The position numbers and the translations under genes are program-made. DNA of 60,521 bases from an uncultured Clostridia bacterium (GTDB lineage: Bacteria > Bacillota > Clostridia > TANB77 > CAG-508). The notes beneath the pieces are model-generated. The model was not told where the DNA came from and searched no databases. It saw only the letters and a program-made list of their open reading frames with translations. Below are positions 16,477-25,978 of this stretch, one piece after another (the stretch's first letter is position 1; each line of letters opens with the position of its first letter). The stretch spans positions 1-60,521 of the forward strand of contig CANEDP010000007.1 in assembly GCA_947426305.1 (NCBI GenBank), written 5' to 3'.

Positions 16477-17569
16477 ATGAAAAGAAAGAAAATTTTATAT
16501 CTGGTGGAGGCAATGCGGTGGTGGCGTGTTTACATATCTTGTGAGTATTGCAAACCGAATGTCGAAAGATATGGATGTGGTTATTGCGTATTCTGTTAGA
16601 AAACAAACACCGCAGGATTTTCGAAAATATTTTAATGATACAATACAGTTCATTGAAGTGAAAAATTTTACGAGAAATTTGAACCCAATCAAAGACATAA
16701 AAGCAATTTTTGAAGTCAAAAAAATTGTGAAAAATGAAAAACCAGATGTTATACATATGCATTCTTCCAAAGCGGGAGCAATTGGGAGATTAGCAATTTC
16801 GTCAAAGCAAGCAAAGCTTTTTTATACACCGCATAGTTATGCTTTTTGTAAAAAAGATGAATCGAAGCTAAAGATTCTTTTTTATAAAATAGCCGAGAAA
16901 CTATTAGGAAAACGAAATTGTTTAACCGTTGCTTGCTCCAAAGGAGAATATGAAGCCTCAAAGCAGGTGACAAAGAGAAGTAACTATATTAATAATGGAA
17001 TTGATATAGAAGAAATTAATCAAATTATTTTACATGAACCAGAGAATGTGATTGATGTTCAAAATTTGAAAATATGTACGGTTGGGCGAATTGGAGCTCA
17101 GAAAAATCCAAAATTATTTAACCAAATAGCGGAAAAATTTCCAAACTTGTCATTTACTTGGATTGGAGATGGAGAATTAAAAAGTGAATTAAAATCACCT
17201 AATATTAAAATAACAGGTTGGAAACCAAGAGAAGATACCATAAAGCTACTATATCAAAATGATATTTTTATTTTAGCTTCTCTGTGGGAAGGATTACCGA
17301 TTACTTTGCTAGAGGCGATGTATCTCAAAAAAATTTGCATTGTTAGCAATGTAATAGGAAATCGAGATGTGATTGAGCAAGGTTTAGATGGATTTATTTG
17401 TGAAAAAGAAGAAGATTATTACAACTTAATAGAAAAAATCAAGAATGCAGAAGTGGATTATTTGAAAATAAAAGATAAAGCAAGAGAAACTATTCTTGTC
17501 AAACATCATATCGATAATATAGAAAAAGAATATAGAAAAATTTATTGTGAGGGAGTTGATTATCATTAA
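16477..17569 (+). CDS. GT-B glycosyltransferase, first gene of the polysaccharide locus, with CGG +1 shift
   Basis: A family 4-type glycosyltransferase of about 363 residues once read through. The start ATG 16477 follows GGAGG. After 13 codons the frame reads CGG at 16516; without a shift it ends at 16599 after 40 residues. Skipping the C gives MGGGVFTYLVS, the glycine-rich N-terminal loop conserved in this fold (typically S/A-MGGGVFTY), and the rest is uninterrupted. Further marks are DVIHMHSSKAGAIGRLA, YTPHSYAF, VGRIGAQKNP and a C-terminal ASLWEGLPITLLEAM donor-binding motif. GTG 16526 could start an internal product, but it has no clear ribosome site. The stop overlaps the next gene. Confidence 0.85.
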
Positions 17570-19184
17570 AGAGTTAGAGTTAAAACAGTTTTTAAAATTA
17601 TTTTGGGACAGAAAAATATTAATTATTATGATTATGATATTATTTGGAATTTTAGGGGGCGTTAAAATTAAATATTTTACGACACCAGTTTATCAAGCAT
17701 CTGGAAAATTGATTTGTGCTAGAGGGGAAGATAGCGTTGAAGAGGGAAAAATGGTAACATCAACTGAGTTATCTATGCCTTCTAGTTTGGCGGAAACCTA
17801 TGCAAATTTAATTAAAAGTGATTTGATTGTGAATCAGGTTATTCAAAATTTGGGATTAAATATGTCGGCTGCACAATTAAGCAGTTCGATTGAATTGACA
17901 CCAGTTACAAAAGTGTATTACCAAGTAAGTGCAAGAAGTACAGATCGAGTGAAAGCTGCTGAAATTGCAAATGAATTTATTAAAGTATTTTCAGAAGAAG
18001 TTCAAAAGTTTTATGCAATTGATAGTATTCATACAGTAGATCAAGCTCAAATACCAGAAGGTGCAATCAATATGAATATGACAAAAAGTATTAAAATTTT
18101 TGCAGGAATTGGTTTTGTTGTAGCAGCGGCAATGGTTATGATTATGTTTATTTTTAATAATACTGTAACTAATTCAGAGCAAATTAAACGATATACAAAA
18201 CTTACAACTTTGGCTTCTATTCCAAGATATAGTGGAAGTGGGGATTTAATTACATTAAAGGATTCCAAATCACCATATGCAGAAAGTATTAAAATATTAA
18301 GAACAAATTTACAATATATGTATAATAGGGGAGATTTGCAAACTGTCGCGATTACAAGTAGTTTGCCAGGAGAAGGAAAGAGTTGGCTGTCTGCGAACCT
18401 TGCAATTGCATTTGCTAATAGTGGAAAAAAGACATTGATTATTGATGCTGATATGAGAAGAGGAAGACAACATAAATTATTTAAAGTAAGAAAAATTCCA
18501 GGTTTATCTGAATTTTTAAGATCAACAACAGGAATTACAGATTTAGTTGTGACTAAAAAAGGTAAAAAAAGCAGAATAAAGACACAAGCATTAAAAATGA
18601 AAGCAGATGCAGAAGAAGTGGAAATTGAGCTTGAACCAGAAAAGAAAACAAGAGGAAGAAAATCAGCTAAAAAAGAAGAAATTGTGGAAAAAGAAACTGT
18701 CAAAAAATCAACGACAAGAAAGACTACGAAAAAGGCAGAGGAAAAAGCTATAGAAATTGCTGATAAGACAAAAAAAGTAATGAAAAAGTCAGAAGAAGAA
18801 GAACCAAGCATTTTTGAATTTATTAATGAAACAAGTGTTGAAAACTTAGATGTCATTTCTTCTGGAAGTGAGCGTTTAGAGTCTTCTGAATTATTGTCAA
18901 CAACAAAATTGGAGGATGCTTTAAAAGAATTAAAAGATGTGTATGATATGATTATTGTAGATACACCACCAGTTTCGGTAGTTGCAGATGGATTTATTAT
19001 TTCTAGAATGGTAGATACCAATATGATTGTTTTGAAACATGGAAATACAGAGATTAGTGAGTTAAATAAAATCAAAAATAACATTCAGGAAATTGGCGGA
19101 GAAGTTATTGGAACAGTTATTAATAAAATTCCAGATGCCAATAAGAAGTATTATAATACCTATTATAACAAAAGAGTAAGATAA
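17547..19184 (+). CDS. Wzz-BY-kinase fusion (CpsC/D-type) with a Lys-rich insertion in the kinase domain
   Basis: This protein controls polysaccharide chain length and autophosphorylates on tyrosine at the membrane. An N-terminal Wzz domain (about residues 1-190) has helices near 25-45 and 180-200. The kinase domain has GEGKSWLSANLA (Walker A), LIIDADMRRGRQHKLF (A') and MIIVDTPP (B). The tail KKYYNTYYNK is a tyrosine cluster. About 90 residues (about 332-424) of Lys/Glu/Thr low-complexity sequence interrupt the kinase fold between A' and B, which is unusual. The start is unclear: GTG 17547 gives the longest frame, TTG 17556 is possible. It overlaps the preceding glycosyltransferase. Confidence 0.85.
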   Translation: MRELIIIKELELKQFLKLFWDRKILIIMIMILFGILGGVKIKYFTTPVYQASGKLICARGEDSVEEGKMVTSTELSMPSSLAETYANLIKSDLIVNQVIQNLGLNMSAAQLSSSIELTPVTKVYYQVSARSTDRVKAAEIANEFIKVFSEEVQKFYAIDSIHTVDQAQIPEGAINMNMTKSIKIFAGIGFVVAAAMVMIMFIFNNTVTNSEQIKRYTKLTTLASIPRYSGSGDLITLKDSKSPYAESIKILRTNLQYMYNRGDLQTVAITSSLPGEGKSWLSANLAIAFANSGKKTLIIDADMRRGRQHKLFKVRKIPGLSEFLRSTTGITDLVVTKKGKKSRIKTQALKMKADAEEVEIELEPEKKTRGRKSAKKEEIVEKETVKKSTTRKTTKKAEEKAIEIADKTKKVMKKSEEEEPSIFEFINETSVENLDVISSGSERLESSELLSTTKLEDALKELKDVYDMIIVDTPPVSVVADGFIISRMVDTNMIVLKHGNTEISELNKIKNNIQEIGGEVIGTVINKIPDANKKYYNTYYNKRVR

Positions 19185-19256
19185 AAAGAGAATATAGCGG
19201 ACTTGCAATCAGAAAAAAAGTCCGCTATACTTGTAAAAGTTAGGAGAAAAATACGG

Positions 19257-20417
19257 ATGAAAATAAAGCAAGATTTTTTTGTAAAAACAACAGTTATTAT
19301 TGTAGCAATGCTGTTTTTGATAATGGGAGCGAAAGTTGTAAGATATACGATTATGAAAGAAATACTTGTGGATTTAAGTATTGGACATGGAATGTTAGGA
19401 TTAATTAATAATGGAACTTCTATCATATATGATGAAAATATGAGTGAAGAAGAATTAGGTGCAGGAGAAAAAGCAACTATAATTTTTAAGAATATTAATT
19501 TCTTTTCATTATCAACTTATGAAGAATTTGAAGTTTATATTACCATTTTATGGAATATTATTTTATTAATTATTATGTTTTCCTTAAGAAAAAAACTAAA
19601 TATCATACAAGCAATATTCTTAATACTTACCATATTAGTTTTGAATATATTTGACTTTAATTTGGCAAAAGAACCAATTCAAATGCTATATTTTATACTA
19701 ATGTATGCTGTAATTACAAGTAAAGCATTAAAAGAGAGTTTTAAATATGTATTATGCTTTGGAATATTACTTTGGGCTTCTATGAGCTTTAGGAGTTATT
19801 ATATTTTAATAGCATTGTTTATGTTAGGTGCTTCTTGGATTTGTAAGACTTTCATATTAATGAAAGATAAATTAAAAATGTTTGATATAATAATTGTTAT
19901 ACTTGCTTTAGGCATTGGATACTTTTTATTGCTTACAGTTGCTAAAGTGGCAATGCCGGAAGAATATGCAGAATTAATATATGTTAGAACAAGAGAAACA
20001 GAGGCAAGAACAGATATTAGTAATTGGATAACAAAAGATGATTCCAATTTAGTATTTTTTACATTAGACTATTTAATTATGCTAGTTCGTATGATGGTAC
20101 CAGTTGAATTAGTTACATTTGGACCAAAGTATTGGCCATATGTTGTCTATCAAGTAATGATTACTTTCTTTGTGGTAATGGCTCTAAAGAATATTAAGAA
20201 AAATCATAAATCAAAAAATGTAGCGTTATATGTGTATTTGGGATTTTTATGTGGTTCGGCGACATTTGAACCAGATTTTGGGTCATGGGTGCGACATGAG
20301 GCGGCAATTGCACCAATCTTGTTTATACTGGCAGATATGTATCGATTTAAGAAGGCAGAAACTGATATTTTAAAAGATAAATTGAAAAAAGAAATCCAAG
20401 GAGAATCGTATGAATAA
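19257..20417 (+). CDS. Polytopic membrane protein of the polysaccharide locus
   Basis: I do not recognise a named family. The 386-residue protein has about eight hydrophobic helices and a polar loop after YVRTRETEARTDI. Position between the chain-length regulator and the pyruvyltransferase suggests a polymerase or membrane glycosyltransferase role, but no catalytic motif is evident. The start ATG 19257 has GGAG ten bases upstream. The upstream CGG (19254) is outside the coding region. The gene overlaps the next by eight bases. Confidence 0.6.
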   Translation: MKIKQDFFVKTTVIIVAMLFLIMGAKVVRYTIMKEILVDLSIGHGMLGLINNGTSIIYDENMSEEELGAGEKATIIFKNINFFSLSTYEEFEVYITILWNIILLIIMFSLRKKLNIIQAIFLILTILVLNIFDFNLAKEPIQMLYFILMYAVITSKALKESFKYVLCFGILLWASMSFRSYYILIALFMLGASWICKTFILMKDKLKMFDIIIVILALGIGYFLLLTVAKVAMPEEYAELIYVRTRETEARTDISNWITKDDSNLVFFTLDYLIMLVRMMVPVELVTFGPKYWPYVVYQVMITFFVVMALKNIKKNHKSKNVALYVYLGFLCGSATFEPDFGSWVRHEAAIAPILFILADMYRFKKAETDILKDKLKKEIQGESYE

Positions 20418-21588
20418 AAAAGTTGGAATTGTATCTTGTTATTTTAAACATAATTATGGAAGTATGTTGCAAGCCTATGCGACACAGAAGATTTTAGATG
20501 ACTGGAATATCCCAAATGAAACGATTAATTTGGCAGTTTTGGATAAGGAAATTGCGAAGGGAAAAAAGAAATATTATCAAAGTCAGATTGTGAATTTTTC
20601 GTTTATTAAAGCCAAGCTTGGCATGATAAAATGGAAATTATATTGTAAGTTTGCAAATGGAGATTTGAGAAAAAATATTAAAATAAGAAATCAGAAATTT
20701 GAGGAATTTCAAGAAAAATTTCATTTATCAAAACCGTATGAGAAAATGAAAGATATTTGTAAAGAAGGAAATTATACGGATATTTTAGTAGGAAGTGACC
20801 AATTATGGCTTCCAGTCAATATTGTGGCTGACTATTACACACTTAATTTTGTGTCAGAAAATGTGAATAAAATTTCTTTTGCGACGAGTTTTGGTGTGTC
20901 TCAAATTCCAGAGAAGTATAAGGAACAATATGTGGATTTCTTGAATCGAATTCAGAATTTGTCCGTTCGAGAGGATAGCGGTGTGAAATTGGTGAAGGAT
21001 TTGACTGGAAGAGAGGCAAGTTTGGTTTGTGATCCAACATTGTTATTTAATCAGGAAGAATGGATGTCTGTCCAAAACGAAGAACGATTGATTAAGGATA
21101 AGTATATTTTTTGTTATTTTCTAGGGAAGACAGTGGCATATCGAAAATTTGCGGAGAGAATCAAAGAAAAGACAGGCTATAAAATTGTGTCACTTAACCA
21201 TTTGGATGAATATGTAAAATATAGCGACCAGTTTGCAGATGTTGCGCCTTTTGATGTAGGACCAAGTGAATTTTTGAATTTATTGAGAAATGCTGAATTT
21301 GTATGTACAGATTCATTTCATGGAACGGTGTTTTCACTGATTAATCATAAGAAATTCTTTGTGTTTAGGCGCTATCCGAACCAATCAAAAGTATCGACCA
21401 ATTCGAGATTGGATTCGCTTTTGAATATTGTAGATTTGAAGGAAAGATTGCTTGAAGGAACAGAAGACGTGAGGGATTGGATTGAAAAAGAGATTGACTA
21501 TGAAATGGTGGATGAAAAATTGGAGAAGTTTAGGGAAGAGTCGAAGAGTTTTTTAAGAGGGGCTTTGGATGAAAAAGAAAAGGAATAA
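20410..21588 (+). CDS. Polysaccharide pyruvyl transferase family protein
   Basis: PF04230-type enzymes (CsaB/WcaK) add ketal pyruvate from phosphoenolpyruvate to surface glycans. Hallmarks are an opening FKHNYGSMLQAYATQKIL, VGSDQLWLP near residue 128, FATSFG near 158, SVREDSGV and the C-terminal CTDSFHGTVFSLI. The length is 392 residues. It overlaps both neighbours and has an AAGGAG ribosome site. Confidence 0.9.
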   Translation: MNKKVGIVSCYFKHNYGSMLQAYATQKILDDWNIPNETINLAVLDKEIAKGKKKYYQSQIVNFSFIKAKLGMIKWKLYCKFANGDLRKNIKIRNQKFEEFQEKFHLSKPYEKMKDICKEGNYTDILVGSDQLWLPVNIVADYYTLNFVSENVNKISFATSFGVSQIPEKYKEQYVDFLNRIQNLSVREDSGVKLVKDLTGREASLVCDPTLLFNQEEWMSVQNEERLIKDKYIFCYFLGKTVAYRKFAERIKEKTGYKIVSLNHLDEYVKYSDQFADVAPFDVGPSEFLNLLRNAEFVCTDSFHGTVFSLINHKKFFVFRRYPNQSKVSTNSRLDSLLNIVDLKERLLEGTEDVRDWIEKEIDYEMVDEKLEKFREESKSFLRGALDEKEKE

Positions 21589-22564
21589 CTGTTTAAATTT
21601 CTTAAAAGGAATTTCATGTATAGGTGTAGTATTAATGCATTGTTCATTTCCAGAACCATTTGGAAAGTATATATCATATTTATGTATGTTTGCAGTTCCA
21701 ATATTTTTTATGATTTCGGGTTATTTTTCTTATTATGATAATCGAGAGATTGTAAAGAGTAAGTTGCCTAAAAAAATGTTGCATATTTTAAGATTAATCA
21801 TAATTTCAGAAATGTTTTATGGGATTTGGATGGTTTTGAAAAAGCATTTATGGCTAAAAGAGGTAAGTATAGAAATTCATTCTCCAGCAATAATTGGCAA
21901 ATTGTTTATAGGAACTTTTTTTAATGGAACATTATGGTTTTTATATGCTTTATTTTGGAGTTATGTAGTCTTGTATATTATTAATAAATTTGATTTATAT
22001 AAAATAGCATATAAATTATCACCAATGATACTAGTTGCTCATGTAGTTTTTAGAACATATGTAAAAAGTTTACCTTGGTATAATGTAATATTTTTTAGGA
22101 ATTTTATTTTTTATGGTTTGCCGTTTGTGATGGTTGGGAATTATATTCATAAAAGCAAAGAAATAGTTTGTGAGAAAATAACAAACAAAATGTGTTTGAT
22201 TGGAACTGTTTTTGGAATTTGTTTAACAGTTGTTGAATACTTGACAAGTAGACAAGCATTAGATTTTTATATAGGAACGATAATAATGTCATGTGTGATG
22301 TTTATATATGCTATAAAAAATCCTGAACATAAAATAAATTCAATTTTATGCAGGATTGGAGATAAATTATCTTTATATATTTATGTATTACATATATTGG
22401 TAATTGAGATTTTAACAGAAATTGAAGATAGATTAAACATAAGCTTTTTTGATTGGATTAAACCAATTGTTGTTATTTTAATTTCCATTACATTAGCTTA
22501 TGTTTGTAAATTTATTTTTACTTTGAAAAGTAGGAAAGAAGTAATAAATTATGGAAAAAATTAA
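21569..22564 (+). CDS. Acyltransferase 3 family membrane protein
   Basis: An O-acetyltransferase-like membrane protein of 331 residues with about ten helices. The N-terminal FLKGISCIGVVLMHCSFP contains the family's helix-1 arginine/lysine region and the catalytic-type His, and IFFMISGYF follows. It likely acylates the exopolysaccharide or a lipid-linked precursor. It overlaps both neighbours. Confidence 0.85.
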   Translation: MKKKRNNCLNFLKGISCIGVVLMHCSFPEPFGKYISYLCMFAVPIFFMISGYFSYYDNREIVKSKLPKKMLHILRLIIISEMFYGIWMVLKKHLWLKEVSIEIHSPAIIGKLFIGTFFNGTLWFLYALFWSYVVLYIINKFDLYKIAYKLSPMILVAHVVFRTYVKSLPWYNVIFFRNFIFYGLPFVMVGNYIHKSKEIVCEKITNKMCLIGTVFGICLTVVEYLTSRQALDFYIGTIIMSCVMFIYAIKNPEHKINSILCRIGDKLSLYIYVLHILVIEILTEIEDRLNISFFDWIKPIVVILISITLAYVCKFIFTLKSRKEVINYGKN

Positions 22565-23663
22565 AGTTTTATATTTTATTGATCGAATGAGACATGGCGG
22601 AATTCAGCAGTTTGCTGTGGAAGTGGTTAAAAATATGGACAAGACTAAATGTGAAATTGACTTTCTTTTGTTAGACGATGGAAAAACGTATCCTTTGGAA
22701 AATACATTAAAAGAACTTGGCGTGAAATTTTATAAATTGAAAGATGTCTGGTTTCGAACACCATTAGATATTCTGAAGCAGAAAAAAGCTTTAGATCAAT
22801 TTTTTAAGGAACATCATGATTACAAAGTGGTACATATACATTCATCTAGTAAGAATTTTATGGTGCTAAAAATGGCCAAAAAATATGGGATAAAGATAAG
22901 AATTGCGCACTCACATAATATTGGTTTTCAATCCAAAAACAAAATTAAAATTTTGATTGGTGATATGTTAAAAAAGCCTCTAAAAAAATATGCAACTCAT
23001 TATTTTGCTTGTTCTAAATTGGCAGGGAAATGGCTTTTTGGTAATAGCGATGTGAAGGTTATTCATAATGCAGTGGATTATCAGAAATTCAAATTTAATG
23101 AAAATAGACGTATTCAGCTCCGAAAAGAACTTGAAATAGAAGATAAACTGGTAATCGGCAATGTAGGAAGATTTACTAACCAAAAAAATCATACATTTTT
23201 AATTGATATATTTAATGAAATACATAAAAAAAATGAAACAGCTATTTTAATGTTAGTTGGAATGGGGGGAAAAGAGCAGGAAATACGTGATAAAGTGGAA
23301 AAGCTTGGACTTAAAGATGCTGTAAGATTTATGGGATTTTGTAATAATACAAATGAGTTGTTTTGGTGTATGGATGTATTTTTGCTACCAAGTTTATATG
23401 AAGGTTTACCTGTTGTTGGTGTGGAAGCACAATGTACAGGACTGCCTTGCTTTATGTCAAAGAATGTAATTACAGATGAAGTAAAAATTACAGAAAATGT
23501 AACATTTATTGAACTTGAGAAAAGTGCTAAAGAATGGGCTGAAACTATATTAAATAGTAATTTGAGTAGAAGAAATACTTATGAAGAATTAAGAAATGCA
23601 GGGTATTTTATTGAACAGACGGTGGAAGAGTTAGAGAGGTTTTATAGAGAGGTTAAACAATAA
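22551..23663 (+). CDS. GT-B glycosyltransferase (EpsF-like)
   Basis: The N-terminal loop RMRHGGIQQFAVEVV, HIHSSSKNF, IAHSHN, VIHNAVD, GNVGRFTNQKNH and the C-terminal LPSLYEGLPVVGVEAQ are the ordered marks of a family 4/1 glycosyltransferase. The length is 370 residues. It transfers an activated sugar to the growing repeat unit at the cytoplasmic face; donor and acceptor cannot be read from sequence. Confidence 0.9.
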   Translation: MEKIKVLYFIDRMRHGGIQQFAVEVVKNMDKTKCEIDFLLLDDGKTYPLENTLKELGVKFYKLKDVWFRTPLDILKQKKALDQFFKEHHDYKVVHIHSSSKNFMVLKMAKKYGIKIRIAHSHNIGFQSKNKIKILIGDMLKKPLKKYATHYFACSKLAGKWLFGNSDVKVIHNAVDYQKFKFNENRRIQLRKELEIEDKLVIGNVGRFTNQKNHTFLIDIFNEIHKKNETAILMLVGMGGKEQEIRDKVEKLGLKDAVRFMGFCNNTNELFWCMDVFLLPSLYEGLPVVGVEAQCTGLPCFMSKNVITDEVKITENVTFIELEKSAKEWAETILNSNLSRRNTYEELRNAGYFIEQTVEELERFYREVKQ

Positions 23664-23664
23664 T

Positions 23665-24735
23665 ATGGAGAAAAATATAATTATTATAACAGATTATGCA
23701 GCACCGTATGAAGGTAATTTTATAGCATCAATTAAAGCATTAGAAAAAGTTGCTAAGAATAAAAATTATAAAATGAAATTTTTATTTTCTAAAAGAGCAA
23801 TGAATATTGAGTGGGTAACAAAATTTTCAGCACAATATGATGTTGATTTTTTTGATGAAGGAATATTTGATGTAATAAAGATATTAAGTAAGTCAATGAA
23901 AGAAGGAGTGGAAAATATATTATATTCACATTTTGCAAGACATAAAACTCAAGTGGCAATTAAGATATTTAAAATGGTGCGTAGAAATTTTAGATTGGTT
24001 CAACACTTTCATAATCATTGTAAAATACCAAAGAAATTTCCTAAAAAACAACTGATGGAATTGGCGTATAGATTGTATGAAGGAGATTTAAACATAGGAT
24101 GTTCGGAATCAGTTATGAAGAGTATGCCATATAATCCAAGGAAAAATGTATTTGTTAATAATGCAATTGACTTTAGTAGACTAAGTGAAAATAATGATAT
24201 CAATAAAATTAAGAATCAAAAAAAAGAATTTATTATTTTAATGTTTGGATTTGATTATTATAGAAAGGGTGTGGATATAGCAATAAATGCTGTAAAAAAT
24301 ATAGCTGATGAGAAAAAAATTATTTTAGTAATATCTTTAGCAAGTAATTATGAGAGAATTGAAAATATTATAAAAGGTGAATTTCAAAAAATACCAGATT
24401 GGATTAAATTATTACCAGCTAATGAAAATGTAAGTGAATACTATAATATGGCAGATATATTTTTATCGTCTGCACGTGAAGAGGGATTTTGTTATTCTTT
24501 AGTGGAAGCGACTTATTGTGGAACGAGATGCATTAGTAGCAAAATCGGAGGGGTTCCTCTTGATATTCCAGGAATAATTAGTTTTGAAAGTGAAAACATA
24601 GAAGATTTAAAAAATAAAATTTTGTGGTCTTTGGAAAATAATGAAAATAAATTGGAGGAAGCTAAAAAGTATATAGTTGAAAAATATGATTTGAATAAAT
24701 GGGCAGAAGAAGTTATGAAAAAATTGGAGGATTAA
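23665..24735 (+). CDS. GT-B glycosyltransferase
   Basis: A 356-residue transferase with HFHNHCKIPKKFPKK, NNAIDFSRL, MFGFDYYRKGVDIAINAV and a C-terminal SSAREEGFCYSLVEATYCG donor site, consistent with family 4. Base composition is very AT-rich like its neighbours. It starts one base after the previous stop. Confidence 0.82.
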   Translation: MEKNIIIITDYAAPYEGNFIASIKALEKVAKNKNYKMKFLFSKRAMNIEWVTKFSAQYDVDFFDEGIFDVIKILSKSMKEGVENILYSHFARHKTQVAIKIFKMVRRNFRLVQHFHNHCKIPKKFPKKQLMELAYRLYEGDLNIGCSESVMKSMPYNPRKNVFVNNAIDFSRLSENNDINKIKNQKKEFIILMFGFDYYRKGVDIAINAVKNIADEKKIILVISLASNYERIENIIKGEFQKIPDWIKLLPANENVSEYYNMADIFLSSAREEGFCYSLVEATYCGTRCISSKIGGVPLDIPGIISFESENIEDLKNKILWSLENNENKLEEAKKYIVEKYDLNKWAEEVMKKLED

Positions 24736-25464
24736 ATGGAAAGGAATGTATTATTATTAACAGGCACAATCAATCCGAAAGTATTTTTTAAAGATGGAAA
24801 AAGTGTATATTTAATGGATGAAAAATTGAGATTAAAGCAATACGAAGAAATGATTTATCAATATATTATGTATACAAAGTTTGATGATATTATATTTGTT
24901 GAGAATTCAGGATATAGATTTGATTATGAGCGATATGAAAAAATAGCAACTCAACATACTAAAAGATTTGAATTTATTTCAATGAGACCCAATGTAGATA
25001 AAATAGTAAAATTAGGAAAATCATATGGTGAGGCAGAATTAATAGATTATGCCATGAAAAATAGCAAATTGATAAAGGAACATGATGTTATATATAAAAT
25101 TACGGGAAGAGTGTTTCTGAAAAATTGGAAAAGGATTTTACATACAAAAGATAATGGAAAAAATGAATTTATTAGTATTAATAAAGTACATTGGTGTAAG
25201 ACAGATTTTTTTAAGGTAAATAAAAATGATTATTTTAAGTATATTTATGGAATTGGAGAAAAATGTAATGAAAATAAAGGAATTGATTTAGAAAAGGTAT
25301 ATTATAATGAATTAAAAAATACTGCAATTGAAATTGAAAGTTTTAAAGTATATCCAAGATTAGAAGGAATGTATGGTACTACAGGTCAAAAGTATAACAA
25401 ACCTATTTGGAAAATTATAATATTTAATATATTAATTAAATTCAAATTTTTTAATATAAAATAA
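24736..25464 (+). CDS. Unrecognised polysaccharide-locus protein
   Basis: I do not recognise the family. The 242-residue protein is mostly soluble. It has an opening LLLTGTINP, a DDIIFVENSGYRF strand-turn and a VIYKITGRVFLKNW segment, which resemble small cytoplasmic glycosyltransferase-like (WavE-type) proteins of capsule loci, but no motif is decisive. It follows the upstream transferase immediately. Confidence 0.5.
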   Translation: MERNVLLLTGTINPKVFFKDGKSVYLMDEKLRLKQYEEMIYQYIMYTKFDDIIFVENSGYRFDYERYEKIATQHTKRFEFISMRPNVDKIVKLGKSYGEAELIDYAMKNSKLIKEHDVIYKITGRVFLKNWKRILHTKDNGKNEFISINKVHWCKTDFFKVNKNDYFKYIYGIGEKCNENKGIDLEKVYYNELKNTAIEIESFKVYPRLEGMYGTTGQKYNKPIWKIIIFNILIKFKFFNIK

Positions 25465-25476
25465 AGGGGTAAATAT

Positions 25477-25959
25477 ATGAATAAGTTGGAGAGATTAATT
25501 AATAATTACTTATCACATTATAATCATAAAAAATATTGGAAGATGAAAGAAAAGTTGTGTGATTCAAAAACTAATACAATATTGAGATACTACTATTTAT
25601 ATCAATTAAAAAAAAGTGATGCATTTAATTGTGCAACATTAGGACATAGAATAAATGGAGGAAGTAGATGGAAAGGAATTCCGATTTTACCACATGGTAT
25701 AAAGGGGATATTTGTAACCAATAAAGCAATAATAGGAGAAAATGTAACAATTTATCAGCAAGTAACAATAGGAATTAATAAAGAAAACGAGGCAGGACCA
25801 GTAATAGGAGATAATTGCTTTATAGGGGCAGGCGCTAAAATTATTGGAAATATAAAAATTGGCGACAATGTAAAGATTGGAGCAAATGCAGTTGTGTTTG
25901 AAGATATACCAGATAATGCAACAGTTGTTTTGAATAAGTCTAGAGTGATTGAGAAATAG
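25477..25959 (+). CDS. Hexapeptide-repeat acetyltransferase (serine acetyltransferase-like)
   Basis: A 160-residue left-handed beta-helix protein. The repeats run from about residue 80: IIGENVTIYQQVTIG, PVIGDNCFIGAGAKIIGN and IKIGDNVKIGANAVV, preceded by LPHGIKGIFV. In exopolysaccharide clusters such proteins acetylate amino or hydroxyl groups of sugars. A close match to serine O-acetyltransferase in sequence does not imply cysteine synthesis here. Confidence 0.85.
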   Translation: MNKLERLINNYLSHYNHKKYWKMKEKLCDSKTNTILRYYYLYQLKKSDAFNCATLGHRINGGSRWKGIPILPHGIKGIFVTNKAIIGENVTIYQQVTIGINKENEAGPVIGDNCFIGAGAKIIGNIKIGDNVKIGANAVVFEDIPDNATVVLNKSRVIEK

Positions 25960-25978
25960 TTTTGGAGGAAATTTTTGT

